Assembly: GCA_002839765.1 (NCBI GenBank)
Contig: PGYR01000001.1
Location: 1-64,000 of the forward strand
Length of the DNA: 64,000 nucleotides
DNA from: Ignavibacteriae bacterium HGW-Ignavibacteriae-4
Lineage (GTDB): Bacteria; Bacteroidota; Ignavibacteria; Kapaibacteriales; UBA2268
Reading direction: 5' to 3'
The notes beneath the pieces were generated by a model. That model did not search any database and was not told the origin of the DNA. It was given only the letters and a program-made list of their open reading frames with translations. Each line of letters opens with the position of its first letter. Position 1 is the first letter of the stretch. Below, piece after piece: positions 34,569-44,300 of this stretch. Made by a program: the position numbers and the translations under genes.

Positions 34569-36272
34569 ATGTATCAAAGTCAATTTTTTATTCCTACTTT
34601 AAAGGAAATTCCAAACGATGCACAGATGCCTTCGCATCAGTTGATGCTTCGTGCTGGATTAATAAGACAAATAGCAGCCGGTGTATTTTCATGGCTTCCA
34701 CTGGGATATAAAGTACTAAAGAAAGTACAAGATATACTTAGAGAAGAAATGGATGCCATTGGTGGGCAAGAATTTTTATTACCTGCTCTTAATCCCAAGG
34801 AAATTTGGGAACAAACAAATAGGGTTGAGGCAATGGGTGATGTGATGTTTCACATTAAGAATAGAGATAATCTTATCTTAGCCCCAACACACGAAGAAAT
34901 AATAGCCTACCACGCTTCTCAAAGTGTCAAATCTTATAAGGAAGTGCCACAAATTTGGTATCAAATTCAGAATAAATTTAGGAATGAACCTAGACCAAAA
35001 TCAGGTGTTATGAGAGGTCGTCAGTTTTTGATGAAGGATTCTTATTCATTAGATGCTACTGAAGAAGGTCTTGATATTAGTTATGAAAAACATTCTGATG
35101 CATACCACAAGATATTTAATAGATGTGGGATTAAATTCTTTGTTGTAGGTGCTTCTTCTGGTGCAATGGGAGGTAGTAAATCACAAGAATTTATGGTTGA
35201 AAATCCTTTTGGTGAAGATACTTGTGCTGTAAACTATGAGTCTGGCTACTCTTCTAATATAGAAGTTGCAGTATCATCAGTTGAGCAAGTTGGAAGGATT
35301 GAAAACTGTCCTGAAATTGAAAAGTTTGCAACACCAAATGCTAAAACAATCAAAGAATTATCTGAACAGTTTGACTTACCAATTGAAAGATGTGCTAAAT
35401 CAGTTGTATATATAATTGATTCGAAACCTGTACTAATTCTGATGAGAGGTATAGATGAACTAAATGAATCGAAGTTACAATCATTTTTTGGTACTAACAA
35501 TGTAAGACCAGCCGATGAAAGTGAAATATTAGATGTGTTTGGTGCACATCCCGGTTCTTTAGGTCCTATCAATATCAAAAAGCAGATACAAGTATTTGCT
35601 GACAACTTATTACATGGTGCAAATGGATTAGTAAGTGGCGCAAACGAAGATGGTCAACACTTCAAGAATATTGATCTAGAAAGAGATTGTAAATTAGATG
35701 GATACGAAGATTTTCGGACAGTATTAGCTGGAGAAGCCGATACTATCTCAGGAAATCCACTTAAAGTAGTGAATGCCATCGAATTAGGACATATATTTAA
35801 ATTAGGAACAAAATACTCAGAAGCTCTAGGTGCGAAGATACTCGATGAGAATGGAAAAGAAAAACCAATTATTATGGGTAGCTATGGTATCGGAGTAGAA
35901 AGAGTATTAGCATGTGTTATAGAACAAAATCATGATGAGAATGGTATTATTTGGAATAAAGGATTGACTCCGTTCCATGTACATATACTTGGATTAGCTT
36001 TTGATAAATCAGAGCAAGTACAAAATGTATGTAACCAATTGAAAGATGAATTAGAAAGACTCGGTCTAGAAGTATTGTTAGATGATAGAAAGGAAAGGCC
36101 AGGGTTCAAATTTAAAGATGCCGATTTAATTGGTATTCCAGTACAAGTTGTAATAGGAGATAGGGGATTGGAAGAAAATAAAGTTGAATTGAAATTCAGA
36201 AAAACTGGAGAGAAAGTTGAAATTTCTCCTGACAATATTGTTGAAAGCTTAACTAAATTCTACGAAGTATAA
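34569..36272 (+). CDS. proS: Prolyl-tRNA synthetase (bacterial type)
   Basis: Charges tRNA-Pro with proline. 567 residues, the usual length of the bacterial type with an inserted editing domain. Motifs: M-L-R-A-G-L-I-R-Q-I-A-A-G-V-F-S-W-L-P-L-G (motif 1 region), T-H-E-E-I and Q-N-K-F-R-N-E-P-R-P-K-S-G-V-M-R-G-R-Q-F-L-M-K-D (motif 2), the INS editing domain (about 225-380), and M-G-S-Y-G-I-G-V-E-R (motif 3 region), then a Pro-type anticodon-binding C-terminal domain. The stop overlaps the next ATG (TAATG), so the PHP gene is translationally coupled. Confidence 0.96.
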   Translation: MYQSQFFIPTLKEIPNDAQMPSHQLMLRAGLIRQIAAGVFSWLPLGYKVLKKVQDILREEMDAIGGQEFLLPALNPKEIWEQTNRVEAMGDVMFHIKNRDNLILAPTHEEIIAYHASQSVKSYKEVPQIWYQIQNKFRNEPRPKSGVMRGRQFLMKDSYSLDATEEGLDISYEKHSDAYHKIFNRCGIKFFVVGASSGAMGGSKSQEFMVENPFGEDTCAVNYESGYSSNIEVAVSSVEQVGRIENCPEIEKFATPNAKTIKELSEQFDLPIERCAKSVVYIIDSKPVLILMRGIDELNESKLQSFFGTNNVRPADESEILDVFGAHPGSLGPINIKKQIQVFADNLLHGANGLVSGANEDGQHFKNIDLERDCKLDGYEDFRTVLAGEADTISGNPLKVVNAIELGHIFKLGTKYSEALGAKILDENGKEKPIIMGSYGIGVERVLACVIEQNHDENGIIWNKGLTPFHVHILGLAFDKSEQVQNVCNQLKDELERLGLEVLLDDRKERPGFKFKDADLIGIPVQVVIGDRGLEENKVELKFRKTGEKVEISPDNIVESLTKFYEV

Positions 36273-37087
36273 TGAATTTACAAGCAGATTTACATACCCA
36301 TACTGTACATTCCGATGGGGTCTTAACGGTCAAGCAATTATTCGATAAAGCGAAGAAGGCTGGATTTTCTGGATTTAGTATTACTGATCACGACACTTTA
36401 TCAGGAGTAGTTGAAGGGTTAACCATAATTGATAATTATAATTTCAAATTTCTCTCTGGAGTTGAGTTAACAACTCACGTAGAAGAAAAGGAAATACATC
36501 TATTATCTTATGGAGTTGATCCATTTCACGAAGAGTTGAATGCTAAGCTTATTAGTTTGCAAAAATCTCGTGAGAAAAGAGCTGAAATAATTGTAAGTAA
36601 ATTAGCCGATCATGATATTAATCTTGACATGGCTTTAATTAAAAAGAAAGCTAAAGGTGCTTCTATAACTAGACCACATATTGCTAAAGAGATGTTAGAA
36701 GGTGGTTATGTCAAAAATTTTAAAGAAGCTTTTGACGTTTATATAGGTGATAATCTACCAGCATTCGAAGGTAAGGAAAAGTTTGATATTGTAGATGCAA
36801 TCAGACTTGTACATGAAGCAGGTGGTAAAACTGTTGTAGCTCATCCTAATAAGTACGTTACCAAAGAAGAAATGCGATTTATGATAAAAAATGGTCTTGA
36901 TGGAATCGAAGTACTTCATCCTTCTCATAATGAACATCATATTCGATATTGGAGACGTTGGTGTATAGAAAACAAGTTAATAGCCACTGGTGGATCTGAT
37001 TATCACGGTTCCAGACCTTATGATGAAGATAATTTTGGTAGATGGAAAGTAAACGTAGAAGTAATTGAAAAGCTACTTAATAAGTAA
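36272..37087 (+). CDS. PHP-domain phosphoesterase (YciV/RNase AM-like)
   Basis: 271 residues, cytoplasmic. PHP metal-binding motifs are all visible: D-L-H-T-H-T-V-H-S-D-G at residues 6-16, I-T-D-H-D-T, G-V-E-L-T-T-H-V, H-L-L-S-Y-G, R-P-H-I-A, V-V-A-H-P-N-K-Y and S-D-Y-H-G at the C-terminus. The order and length fit the YciV/TrpH group (3',5'-nucleoside bisphosphate phosphatase or 5'-3' exoribonuclease RNase AM). It overlaps the proS stop (TAATG) and is followed after 7 bases by tRNA-Leu. Confidence 0.87.
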   Translation: MNLQADLHTHTVHSDGVLTVKQLFDKAKKAGFSGFSITDHDTLSGVVEGLTIIDNYNFKFLSGVELTTHVEEKEIHLLSYGVDPFHEELNAKLISLQKSREKRAEIIVSKLADHDINLDMALIKKKAKGASITRPHIAKEMLEGGYVKNFKEAFDVYIGDNLPAFEGKEKFDIVDAIRLVHEAGGKTVVAHPNKYVTKEEMRFMIKNGLDGIEVLHPSHNEHHIRYWRRWCIENKLIATGGSDYHGSRPYDEDNFGRWKVNVEVIEKLLNK

Positions 37088-37094
37088 TTTCCTT

Positions 37095-37178
37095 ACGGGA
37101 GTGGCGAAATTGGCAGACGCGCTGTCTTGAGGGGGCAGTGACCTTAAGGTTGTGTGGGTTCGAATCCCATCTCTCGTA
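37095..37178 (+). tRNA. tRNA-Leu (anticodon GAG)
   Basis: Acceptor stem ACGGGAG pairs with CTCTCGT (one G-T pair), discriminator A at 37178, no encoded CCA. D-stem GCG/CGC, anticodon stem CTGTC/GGCAG with loop TTGAGGG giving anticodon GAG, a long type II variable arm with the ACCTT/AAGGT stem, and T-arm GTGGG-TTCGAAT-CCCAT. Leu is the expected identity for GAG. It directly follows the PHP gene and is followed by a hairpin. Confidence 0.93.
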
Positions 37179-37190
37179 CAAAAAAAAAAT

Positions 37191-37225
37191 AAAGCACTAT
37201 TTTCATATTGGAAATAGTGCTTTTT
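37191..37225. terminator. Bidirectional intrinsic terminator
   Basis: AAAGCACTATTTTC (37191-37204) pairs with GAAATAGTGCTTT (37211-37223), with T-runs on both strands. It ends the proS/PHP/tRNA-Leu transcript and the convergent sodC transcript. Confidence 0.85.
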
Positions 37226-37250
37226 AATTTCTTTTGATTCCGGTAATATA

Positions 37251-37841
37251 CTATTTTGAAATTCCTATAACTCCACAAGCTACTCTTGCACCAGCTCCAC
37301 CTGTAGGCTGAGTTTTTGTGTCATCTTCACCCTCGTGAACTATAACACCCCTTCCTATAATATTATTCATTCCAGATAATGATAATTTATCTGTTATAAA
37401 TGACACTTTTGCAATTCCATCAGCATTTGCATTTAGATTACCCAAATCACCAACATGTGTCATATTATCTTCCAACGCACCATGATTATCATGGTCAGTG
37501 AAAAAATGACCACCAGCTGATTTACCATCTGGTGAAGAACAATCTCCAAATTCGTGTACATGGAAACCATGTTTACCTGGAGTTAGATTATACACTTCTG
37601 CATTCACTTTTATTCTGCCATCTTCCATTTTTGTGAAAGTAACTTGACCATTTGCCTCACTACCTTCTGTGGGATATAAAATCACTAAAGCTGATTCTAT
37701 ATTAGTTTCAGTTGTTTGTACAATTGCAGATTCATTAGCTTTACCATTATTCATTTCATCGTGTTGATGGTCGGCCTCACTACACGAAATAAACAGTAAT
37801 GCTGAAGTTGCAAGCGAAATTATAAACTTAAATTTACTCAT
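37251..37841 (-). CDS. sodC: Cu/Zn superoxide dismutase, lipoprotein
   Basis: 196 residues with a lipoprotein signal (L-L-F-I-S-C, about residue 20) and a short His/Asp-rich linker after it. The SOD fold has all metal residues: H-G-F-H-V-H-E-F-G-D-C (Cu His pair), G-G-H-F-F and D-H-D-N-H-G (zinc and bridging His), the Asp ligand in H-V-G-D-L-G-N, and V-H-E-G-E-D-D with the last Cu His. The G-A-G-A-R-V-A-C-G-V-I-G C-terminus carries the second disulfide Cys and the active-site Arg. Anchored in a membrane facing the periplasm or outside, it removes superoxide. Confidence 0.94.
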   Translation of the reverse strand: MSKFKFIISLATSALLFISCSEADHQHDEMNNGKANESAIVQTTETNIESALVILYPTEGSEANGQVTFTKMEDGRIKVNAEVYNLTPGKHGFHVHEFGDCSSPDGKSAGGHFFTDHDNHGALEDNMTHVGDLGNLNANADGIAKVSFITDKLSLSGMNNIIGRGVIVHEGEDDTKTQPTGGAGARVACGVIGISK

Positions 37842-37901
37842 TATATTACCATACTTATTAAAAAAATATTAAATTTAAACGAAATTAAGTAGATTTATTT
37901 T

Positions 37902-38381
37902 ATGATAAAATACAATACTATAATATTTATACTTTTAGCACTATTTCTTTCGTCTTGTGACAAGGGGTTGGAGCCGCGTGATGAAGCTCAGTTGGCATAC
38001 CTGAATGTTAGTATTAATTTTATAAATGATTGGCCTAAAAAGGATAGTGTCTTTGGTTTAAGAGTTGCTGCTTTCAAATTACCACCTTCAGAGAGTTTAT
38101 TAAAAGAGATTTCAAACGGAAATGCTACGATAAGTGATTTAATTAAAGATTATAATATCAATAATAAAGATATCCAGTTTATTTATTCCGATTTACCCTT
38201 AGATTTGTTGTATATAGTAGTTGCTTGGCAATATGAGCCAGATTTAACATCACAAAGGATAGTCGGTGTATATAATATTATTAATAAAAGTGAACCCGGC
38301 ACTGTGAAATTAGTACAAGGTGAGACAGTTAACATAGATATAGAGGTAGATTGGAATGATTTCCCACCACAACCTTTTTAA
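37902..38381 (+). CDS. Lipoprotein of unknown function, partner of a TonB-dependent receptor
   Basis: 159 residues with a lipoprotein signal peptide (L-F-L-S-S-C, lipid Cys at about 19). The mature domain looks beta-rich with an end rich in Asp, Trp and Pro. No family is recognised with confidence. The 3' end overlaps the start of the TonB-dependent receptor by 26 bases, so the two are surely made together; the lipoprotein may help in substrate capture or receptor assembly. Confidence 0.75.
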   Translation: MIKYNTIIFILLALFLSSCDKGLEPRDEAQLAYLNVSINFINDWPKKDSVFGLRVAAFKLPPSESLLKEISNGNATISDLIKDYNINNKDIQFIYSDLPLDLLYIVVAWQYEPDLTSQRIVGVYNIINKSEPGTVKLVQGETVNIDIEVDWNDFPPQPF

Positions 38382-40536
38382 AGTAGTACTAATATTTCTT
38401 ATTTTGACCTATTCTACAGCAATGGCTGACGTAAAAGGAGAGATAGTTGATAGTGATAGCAATGAACCTATTATAGGTGCCAGTATATCAGTCTTGGGTA
38501 CATTAATAGGTGATCTCACTGATAGAAAAGGTAATTTTCATATTAAAAGTTCAAAGGATAGCTTATTAATTGTAATTCAATATGCCGGTTATGAAAAGAA
38601 ATCAACATTCGTCAGTTCGTTAAATCCAGTTAAAATTGAATTGAAGAGATTGACATATCATTCAAATGAATTGATAGTTAGTGCAAATAAGAAGACTGAA
38701 TCAATTCAGAATGTTCCGATATCAGTATCTCTAATTAAGAGTGAAGAATTTTCTACTAGAAATATAACGTCTATTGATTATGCCCTTCAATATGTACCTG
38801 GTGTTGAAGTTAATCAGGATAATGTATCTATAAGAGGTTCATCAGGCTTTTCTTTCGGAATTGGAACAAGGACGATTTTCCTTCAAGATGGATTCCCATT
38901 ACTTTCAGCAGATAATAATGATATAAAATTTGATATAATTCCAATTCTCTTCATAGATAGAGTTGAAGTTATAAAAGGTGCTGGATCTGCACTGTATGGT
39001 ACATCGGCACTTGGTGGTGTTATTAATGTATTAACTGCCAAACCATCTTACAATCCAATGATTAGAGCAAGACTATATTCAGGATTATATGATTCTCCTA
39101 AATATGAGCAATGGAATTGGAGTGATAAATCACTAATAGATAAAGGACTTGACTTTGCTTATTCTCAGAAATTTGGAGATTATGGGATAATGGGTTCTGC
39201 TTCTATGTTCTCTCGAGATAGCTACAAGAGATATGATAAATCTGAAAGGTTGTCAATGTTCTTAAAGCAGTTATATGATTTTTCAGAGAAAACTAATGTT
39301 GAATTAGCCATAAATTATTCTACTTCTAAAACTGATGATTGGGTTTATTGGAATAGCTTGGATTCTGCACTTATTCCACCAACTGGTACAGATGAAAGCA
39401 TAGTAATTACGTCAAATAAACTAGCCGTTTCTACTAGTTTAAAGCATATACTAAATGAAAGCAGTTTTATGAATATAAAGCTAGGCTTGTTCAATACTTA
39501 TTTTTCCAATATGCTTGCTATAGACAATATAGAATACCGTGAATCTACTGGTAATACTTATTTCTTTGAGACCCAATATTCAAATAGTTTGAATGTTGAA
39601 AATTCTTTGATTACTGGAATTGAAAGTAGAATCAATCAAGTATCTTCATTTACCTATGGTGATAATATCCAGACAATCCTAGGTGCATACGCTCAATTAG
39701 AAAATAAGTCGATTTCCAATTTGATAGCTACGATTGGTATTAGAACAGATAAGGAGCTTTTAGATACAATTGATACTAAATTTCAATATAGTCCTAAAAT
39801 TGGTTTGAATTATACACTTAGCGAGTCAATGACACTTAGAGGTTCTTATGGAAGAGGGTTTAGAGCTGCTTCCTTAGCAGAGAGATTTGCTTCAGTCCAA
39901 TTTCAAGGATTTAATGTAATAGCAAACCCCGAACTTAAATCAGAGATTAGTCAATCATTAGAACTAGGTTTAAGTTATGACATGATCAATTCAACTGATT
40001 ACTTGAATCTTGATATATCAGGTTTTTATAATAGATATGATGATTTGATAGAACCGACATTCGAAAGTAGCTCGCAAGCAGTTATTAAGTTTATGAATAT
40101 AATCGAAGCAGAAATTTCTGGTGTAGAGATAGATATGACTTTTAAAACTGAAGAAAACTTCACTTTAAAATCGTCACTAACTTATTTGAATCCTAAGAAT
40201 ATAGTAGAAAATAAAGATTTAAAATATAGATCAAATTATTTATGGTACAGCTCTTTAAATTATAAGTTACTTCCTTTTGAAGTGCAGTTAGATTATAGAT
40301 ATAAGAGCAAATATAATGAGATAGATGAAAGACTTGGTTCGACAATTAAAGACCATAATCTAAAGATTGATGCACATATATTAGATATTAGTTTTTCAGT
40401 ATATTCAGATATATTTGATTCTAAAACAAAATTCACAATGAATGTGAAAAATGCTCTGAATTACTATTATCTAGAAATGGTGGGGAATATGGCACCTATT
40501 CGGTTCCTGAATTTCCAGATCGAATCAGAATTATAA
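38356..40536 (+). CDS. TonB-dependent outer membrane receptor
   Basis: 726 residues: signal peptide (1 to about 24), a carboxypeptidase-regulatory-like domain (about 26-100, G-E-I-V-D-S-D-S-N-E-P-I-I-G-A), a plug domain (about 115-235, with S-I-R-G-S-S-G-F and V-E-V-I-K-G-A-G-S-A-L-Y-G-T-S-A-L-G-G-V-I-N-V), and a 22-strand barrel with the typical L-R-G-S-Y-G-R-G-F-R-A-A and a terminal beta strand. It imports an unidentified ligand. It overlaps the upstream lipoprotein gene, and its last 41 bases overlap the 3' end of the convergent CPBP gene. Confidence 0.92.
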   Translation: MISHHNLFKVVLIFLILTYSTAMADVKGEIVDSDSNEPIIGASISVLGTLIGDLTDRKGNFHIKSSKDSLLIVIQYAGYEKKSTFVSSLNPVKIELKRLTYHSNELIVSANKKTESIQNVPISVSLIKSEEFSTRNITSIDYALQYVPGVEVNQDNVSIRGSSGFSFGIGTRTIFLQDGFPLLSADNNDIKFDIIPILFIDRVEVIKGAGSALYGTSALGGVINVLTAKPSYNPMIRARLYSGLYDSPKYEQWNWSDKSLIDKGLDFAYSQKFGDYGIMGSASMFSRDSYKRYDKSERLSMFLKQLYDFSEKTNVELAINYSTSKTDDWVYWNSLDSALIPPTGTDESIVITSNKLAVSTSLKHILNESSFMNIKLGLFNTYFSNMLAIDNIEYRESTGNTYFFETQYSNSLNVENSLITGIESRINQVSSFTYGDNIQTILGAYAQLENKSISNLIATIGIRTDKELLDTIDTKFQYSPKIGLNYTLSESMTLRGSYGRGFRAASLAERFASVQFQGFNVIANPELKSEISQSLELGLSYDMINSTDYLNLDISGFYNRYDDLIEPTFESSSQAVIKFMNIIEAEISGVEIDMTFKTEENFTLKSSLTYLNPKNIVENKDLKYRSNYLWYSSLNYKLLPFEVQLDYRYKSKYNEIDERLGSTIKDHNLKIDAHILDISFSVYSDIFDSKTKFTMNVKNALNYYYLEMVGNMAPIRFLNFQIESEL

Positions 40537-41344
40537 TAACACCAATTACCCCGAGTAATCCTATTGCAGAAAACAACAATGAAGTAGAAAAACTTAGGCT
40601 AGATTCATCATTTAGTACAGTTGGTTCTCCAATATAGAAGAAGAGAATTGAAACCGCATTATTAAGAAAGTGTATAAAAATTGGTACAAGTATGTTTTTA
40701 GAATAATGAGCTAAATAGCCTAGAAATACGCCAATAAGTATAAGTGGAAATAAATTCACTAAGTTAAAGTGAATTACACCGAAGATAGTTCCAGTGACTA
40801 AAACTGAGAATATGACAGAATTATTTTCTTCTAATGACCGTTGACCGAATCCCCTAAATAGAAATTCCTCAGAAATAGCTGGTATAATAGCACCAATCAA
40901 TAGAGCTAACAAGAAATCATAGACATCTCGACCCATTAGCATTTTCTCATATATAGATTCCATCAGCTTAATATAATCTTGATAGATACCCATAAGAGAT
41001 TCTGGAATAAGATACTCCTGGAAAGGCACAAATCCAGTATTGAATAGATTTAGAAAGAACAAACCAACAATTCCATAAAAAATATACTTAATTTCTATAT
41101 TTTTTTCTAACCTAAACAACTGTTTGAATTTTAATGGAATAATATTGGAAATTAGGATAGTAAGACCAAAAAGAAATATCAACTGTGAAACAGCTTGAAT
41201 TAATTTAGCATCTATCCCCAAATCTAGTTTCATTGAAATCAAAGTAACTAATGAACCGAACACATTGAAACCAACAGTTATACCTATTATTAATAAAATT
41301 ATAACTGCATTCGAAGGAAATTTGTCAATAGATTTATAATTCAT
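40496..41344 (-). CDS. CPBP-family intramembrane metalloprotease
   Basis: 282 residues with about eight hydrophobic segments. The CPBP (CAAX protease / Abi) motifs are present: A-I-S-E-E-F-L-F-R-G-F (EExxxR), F-G-V-I-H-F-N (FxxxH) and F-I-H-F-L-N-N (HxxxN/B). These are predicted to form a glutamate-based active site within the membrane. The 3' ends of this gene and the TonB-dependent receptor gene overlap by 41 bases. Confidence 0.88.
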   Translation of the reverse strand: MNYKSIDKFPSNAVIILLIIGITVGFNVFGSLVTLISMKLDLGIDAKLIQAVSQLIFLFGLTILISNIIPLKFKQLFRLEKNIEIKYIFYGIVGLFFLNLFNTGFVPFQEYLIPESLMGIYQDYIKLMESIYEKMLMGRDVYDFLLALLIGAIIPAISEEFLFRGFGQRSLEENNSVIFSVLVTGTIFGVIHFNLVNLFPLILIGVFLGYLAHYSKNILVPIFIHFLNNAVSILFFYIGEPTVLNDESSLSFSTSLLFSAIGLLGVIGVIIILIRSGNSGTE

Positions 41345-41396
41345 TATTTTTACAAATGTTTATTTAGATTTATTAAAAATGACGTAATAAGTAAGT

Positions 41397-44300
41397 ATGA
41401 GAGTTGCAATATACATAATATTATTATTAGCATCTATTACCCAGTTAATAGGGCAAGAAGCTGTAATATCTGAGTATTATAATGATTCTGACTTTAAAAA
41501 TGAATGGACTGAAATCCTAATCACCAAAGATAATACTAGTCTTACGGGATACGAGCTAAGAGATAATACAGAAAAGTATAATGATGGTAATTCATGGCAA
41601 AAAGGTGTAAAATTCAACTCCAATAATCTTTGGAAAAATCTTAGAATAGGTACGGTTATAGTTATTAACCACAGAGGTACTAGTGCAATAGATATTGATC
41701 CTAGAGATGGATATATTGAAGTTGATGCTGAGAATAATTTATATTTTGATAGACCTAGTTGGAATGGTATTGCTTCTTTATCATTACAACAATTTGGAGA
41801 TGTAGTACAGCTACTAAATGCAAGTGGCACTAATGTTCATGCCTTAGCACATGTGAAATATTCCTCTCAAGGTGACTTTTATAAAATTGTAGGTAGGAAA
41901 ATTGCTTATGTTGGCGATTGTAGTTTAGGATATTCAATATCTATTGGTAATGCAAGTAAATTAGATGATTATAATCTTAATTTGGATAATCTAAGTGGTT
42001 ACGATACAGGAAAATCAATCACACTTCACTCACCAGGAGGAACAAAAGGAAAAGCTAATAAAAATCCAAAAGGTTCACCAATAAATTATAGATTTTGGCA
42101 ATTATTAAGAGAACCAGTATTTAATACTGCATCTCTAAAAGCTACCAGACAAGATTCTACTATTAAGTTAAAATGGAATAAGGTTAATTTACTTAGTGGT
42201 TCAAATGATTATGGTGGATATATAATCCTCAAGACAACGGATTTGGGATCTTTTTGTAAACCAATTGATGGAAAAATTTACTATGTGGGACAAAAGATTT
42301 GTGTTACTTCCGAAGTACTTGCTTTCATTCAAGGTTCAGATATAACTGAGTTCATTGATGAGAATCCAATTTGTGGAGCAACAACTCAATACTCAGTTTT
42401 TGCTTATAATTTCTATGATGGTAAAAGCACTTCATGGAATATTGAAGATGGTAGAGGGATAGCATATTCGGACGTAATAAATGAGTCTAATACTGAATCA
42501 ATTACTTTAGATAATCCAATTGATGTCAAAATTGATTCTCGATTAGGTACTAAGTTTTGTTCAATTGATACAACTACATTATTTACTGATTTACCTAATG
42601 ATAAGAAAAATGAATATAGTTATGCTTGGTATTTTAAAAGAGAATTAGATGGTTCAGAAACAATACTAATTGATTTCAAAGAACCTGGAATATCTGATTC
42701 GGTTACAATATACAGACCCGGTTACTATCGGTTGGAAATAAAAGGGGATAATGGTTGTATAACTGAGTCTAATACAGTTTATATTGAAATATTAGAACAA
42801 CCTGAATCTTATATTGCAAATGAAAGTGGAAATATAATCACAAAAGATACGGTTGTGTATTATTGTGACAACATAGATTACAAATTAAGAGCCGATACAA
42901 AGCCAAAAGACCCCAAAGAGCTTATATATCTATATAAGGATGGTATTAAAGTCAGTAATTTTAATGTATTGTTTGACGTAAAATCAGAAGGAGAATACTA
43001 TTATATATTTTTAAATGGTGACTGTAAAGATACATCCTATTCTGTGACATTTGAGAAATCTATATCAGAAGTTGAGTCAAATTTAAATAAGCTGGACTAT
43101 AAACTACCATTAGCTAAAAACTCTAAGATTGATTCAATAATAATAACAAATAAGTCAGACAAAGATATTATATACCAAAAATCAGATTTCAAAATAAAAT
43201 CTCCTTTTACAATATTAAATTCATTTCCGATTACATTAAAAGGCAATACTACTGAAAAATTATTTATTGAATTCAAGCCCCTGACTAATGGCAAATATTA
43301 TGATACTCTTAATATCAGTACTGCATGTAATGATTTAAAGATTGCTTTAAATGGCGAAAAAGTCAAATCAAATGTATTAGTAACGGCGGATAAAGATACG
43401 ATTGATTTTGGGGTACTTATTAGTTGTACCTTTATAGTAGATACTACCTTAACTATAAGAAATGAAGGTGATGAATGGGTTATACTTGAAGGAGTTAACA
43501 ACTTTGGTAGTTTTGCTATTTATCCATTTATTCCAAATGACACTCTATTCCCAAATGAATCAAGAATATATCACATAACAACAACAGATTTGAATACAGG
43601 ACAAAGATATAATGCTAGTTACATAAAATGGATATCTGAAAGTGGTGTAGAGGGTAGAGTTAATTTAATATTAAAAGCATTTGTAACTGTTCCTAGTTCT
43701 GGAATTGTAGAAGATACACTAGATTTTGGAATTTTATCTGGCTGTGATGAGTTTATAATTGACTCTGTCCATGCATTTAATGATGGAAAAGTAGAAGTCG
43801 AACTTAGAAAAGACGACATAACTGCAGGAATTGAAATTGTTAATGCACCTGTAATAATTCCTCCTGGTGATACAGTTGTTGTTATTCTAAAATATTCGAA
43901 AACAAGTCCAAAAATAATAAATAAACGAAATCAATTCAAGCTTATACCTGGTTGTGCTGGTGCAGTTCCATCTTTTCATGTAATTGCTGAACGGCAAGAA
44001 GGAGGTTATAATCTTGATATCAAAGATACAATAGATTTTGGTAAGTTCTATACTTGTGATGAGATAAATAAAACTATTGAAGTTGATATAAATATCCTTG
44101 AAAAAGAGATAACTGAGGCTATTAATTTAATTAACATCGAAGAACAAGATGGAAATTTCAATATATCAATATTGCCACAAGAAATTGATGAGAATACTAA
44201 GATTCCGATATCTTTTAATAAAATTAACCCAGGAAAATATAACTCAACTGTAAGTTTGACTTTTGAGCCGTGCGGAATTCAAAGGGAGATTACCCTTATA

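Noticed and set aside
35246-35605. 119-codon minus-strand ORF inside proS
   Set aside because: Antisense to a highly conserved tRNA synthetase gene; composition is that of a shadow ORF.
40496-41344. CPBP protease considered as an abortive-infection or immunity gene
   Set aside because: There is no partner bacteriocin, defence gene or mobile context nearby; the family name Abi alone is not evidence.
41477-41830. 117-codon minus-strand ORF inside the first T9SS giant
   Set aside because: It has no start context and is antisense to a well-supported coding region.
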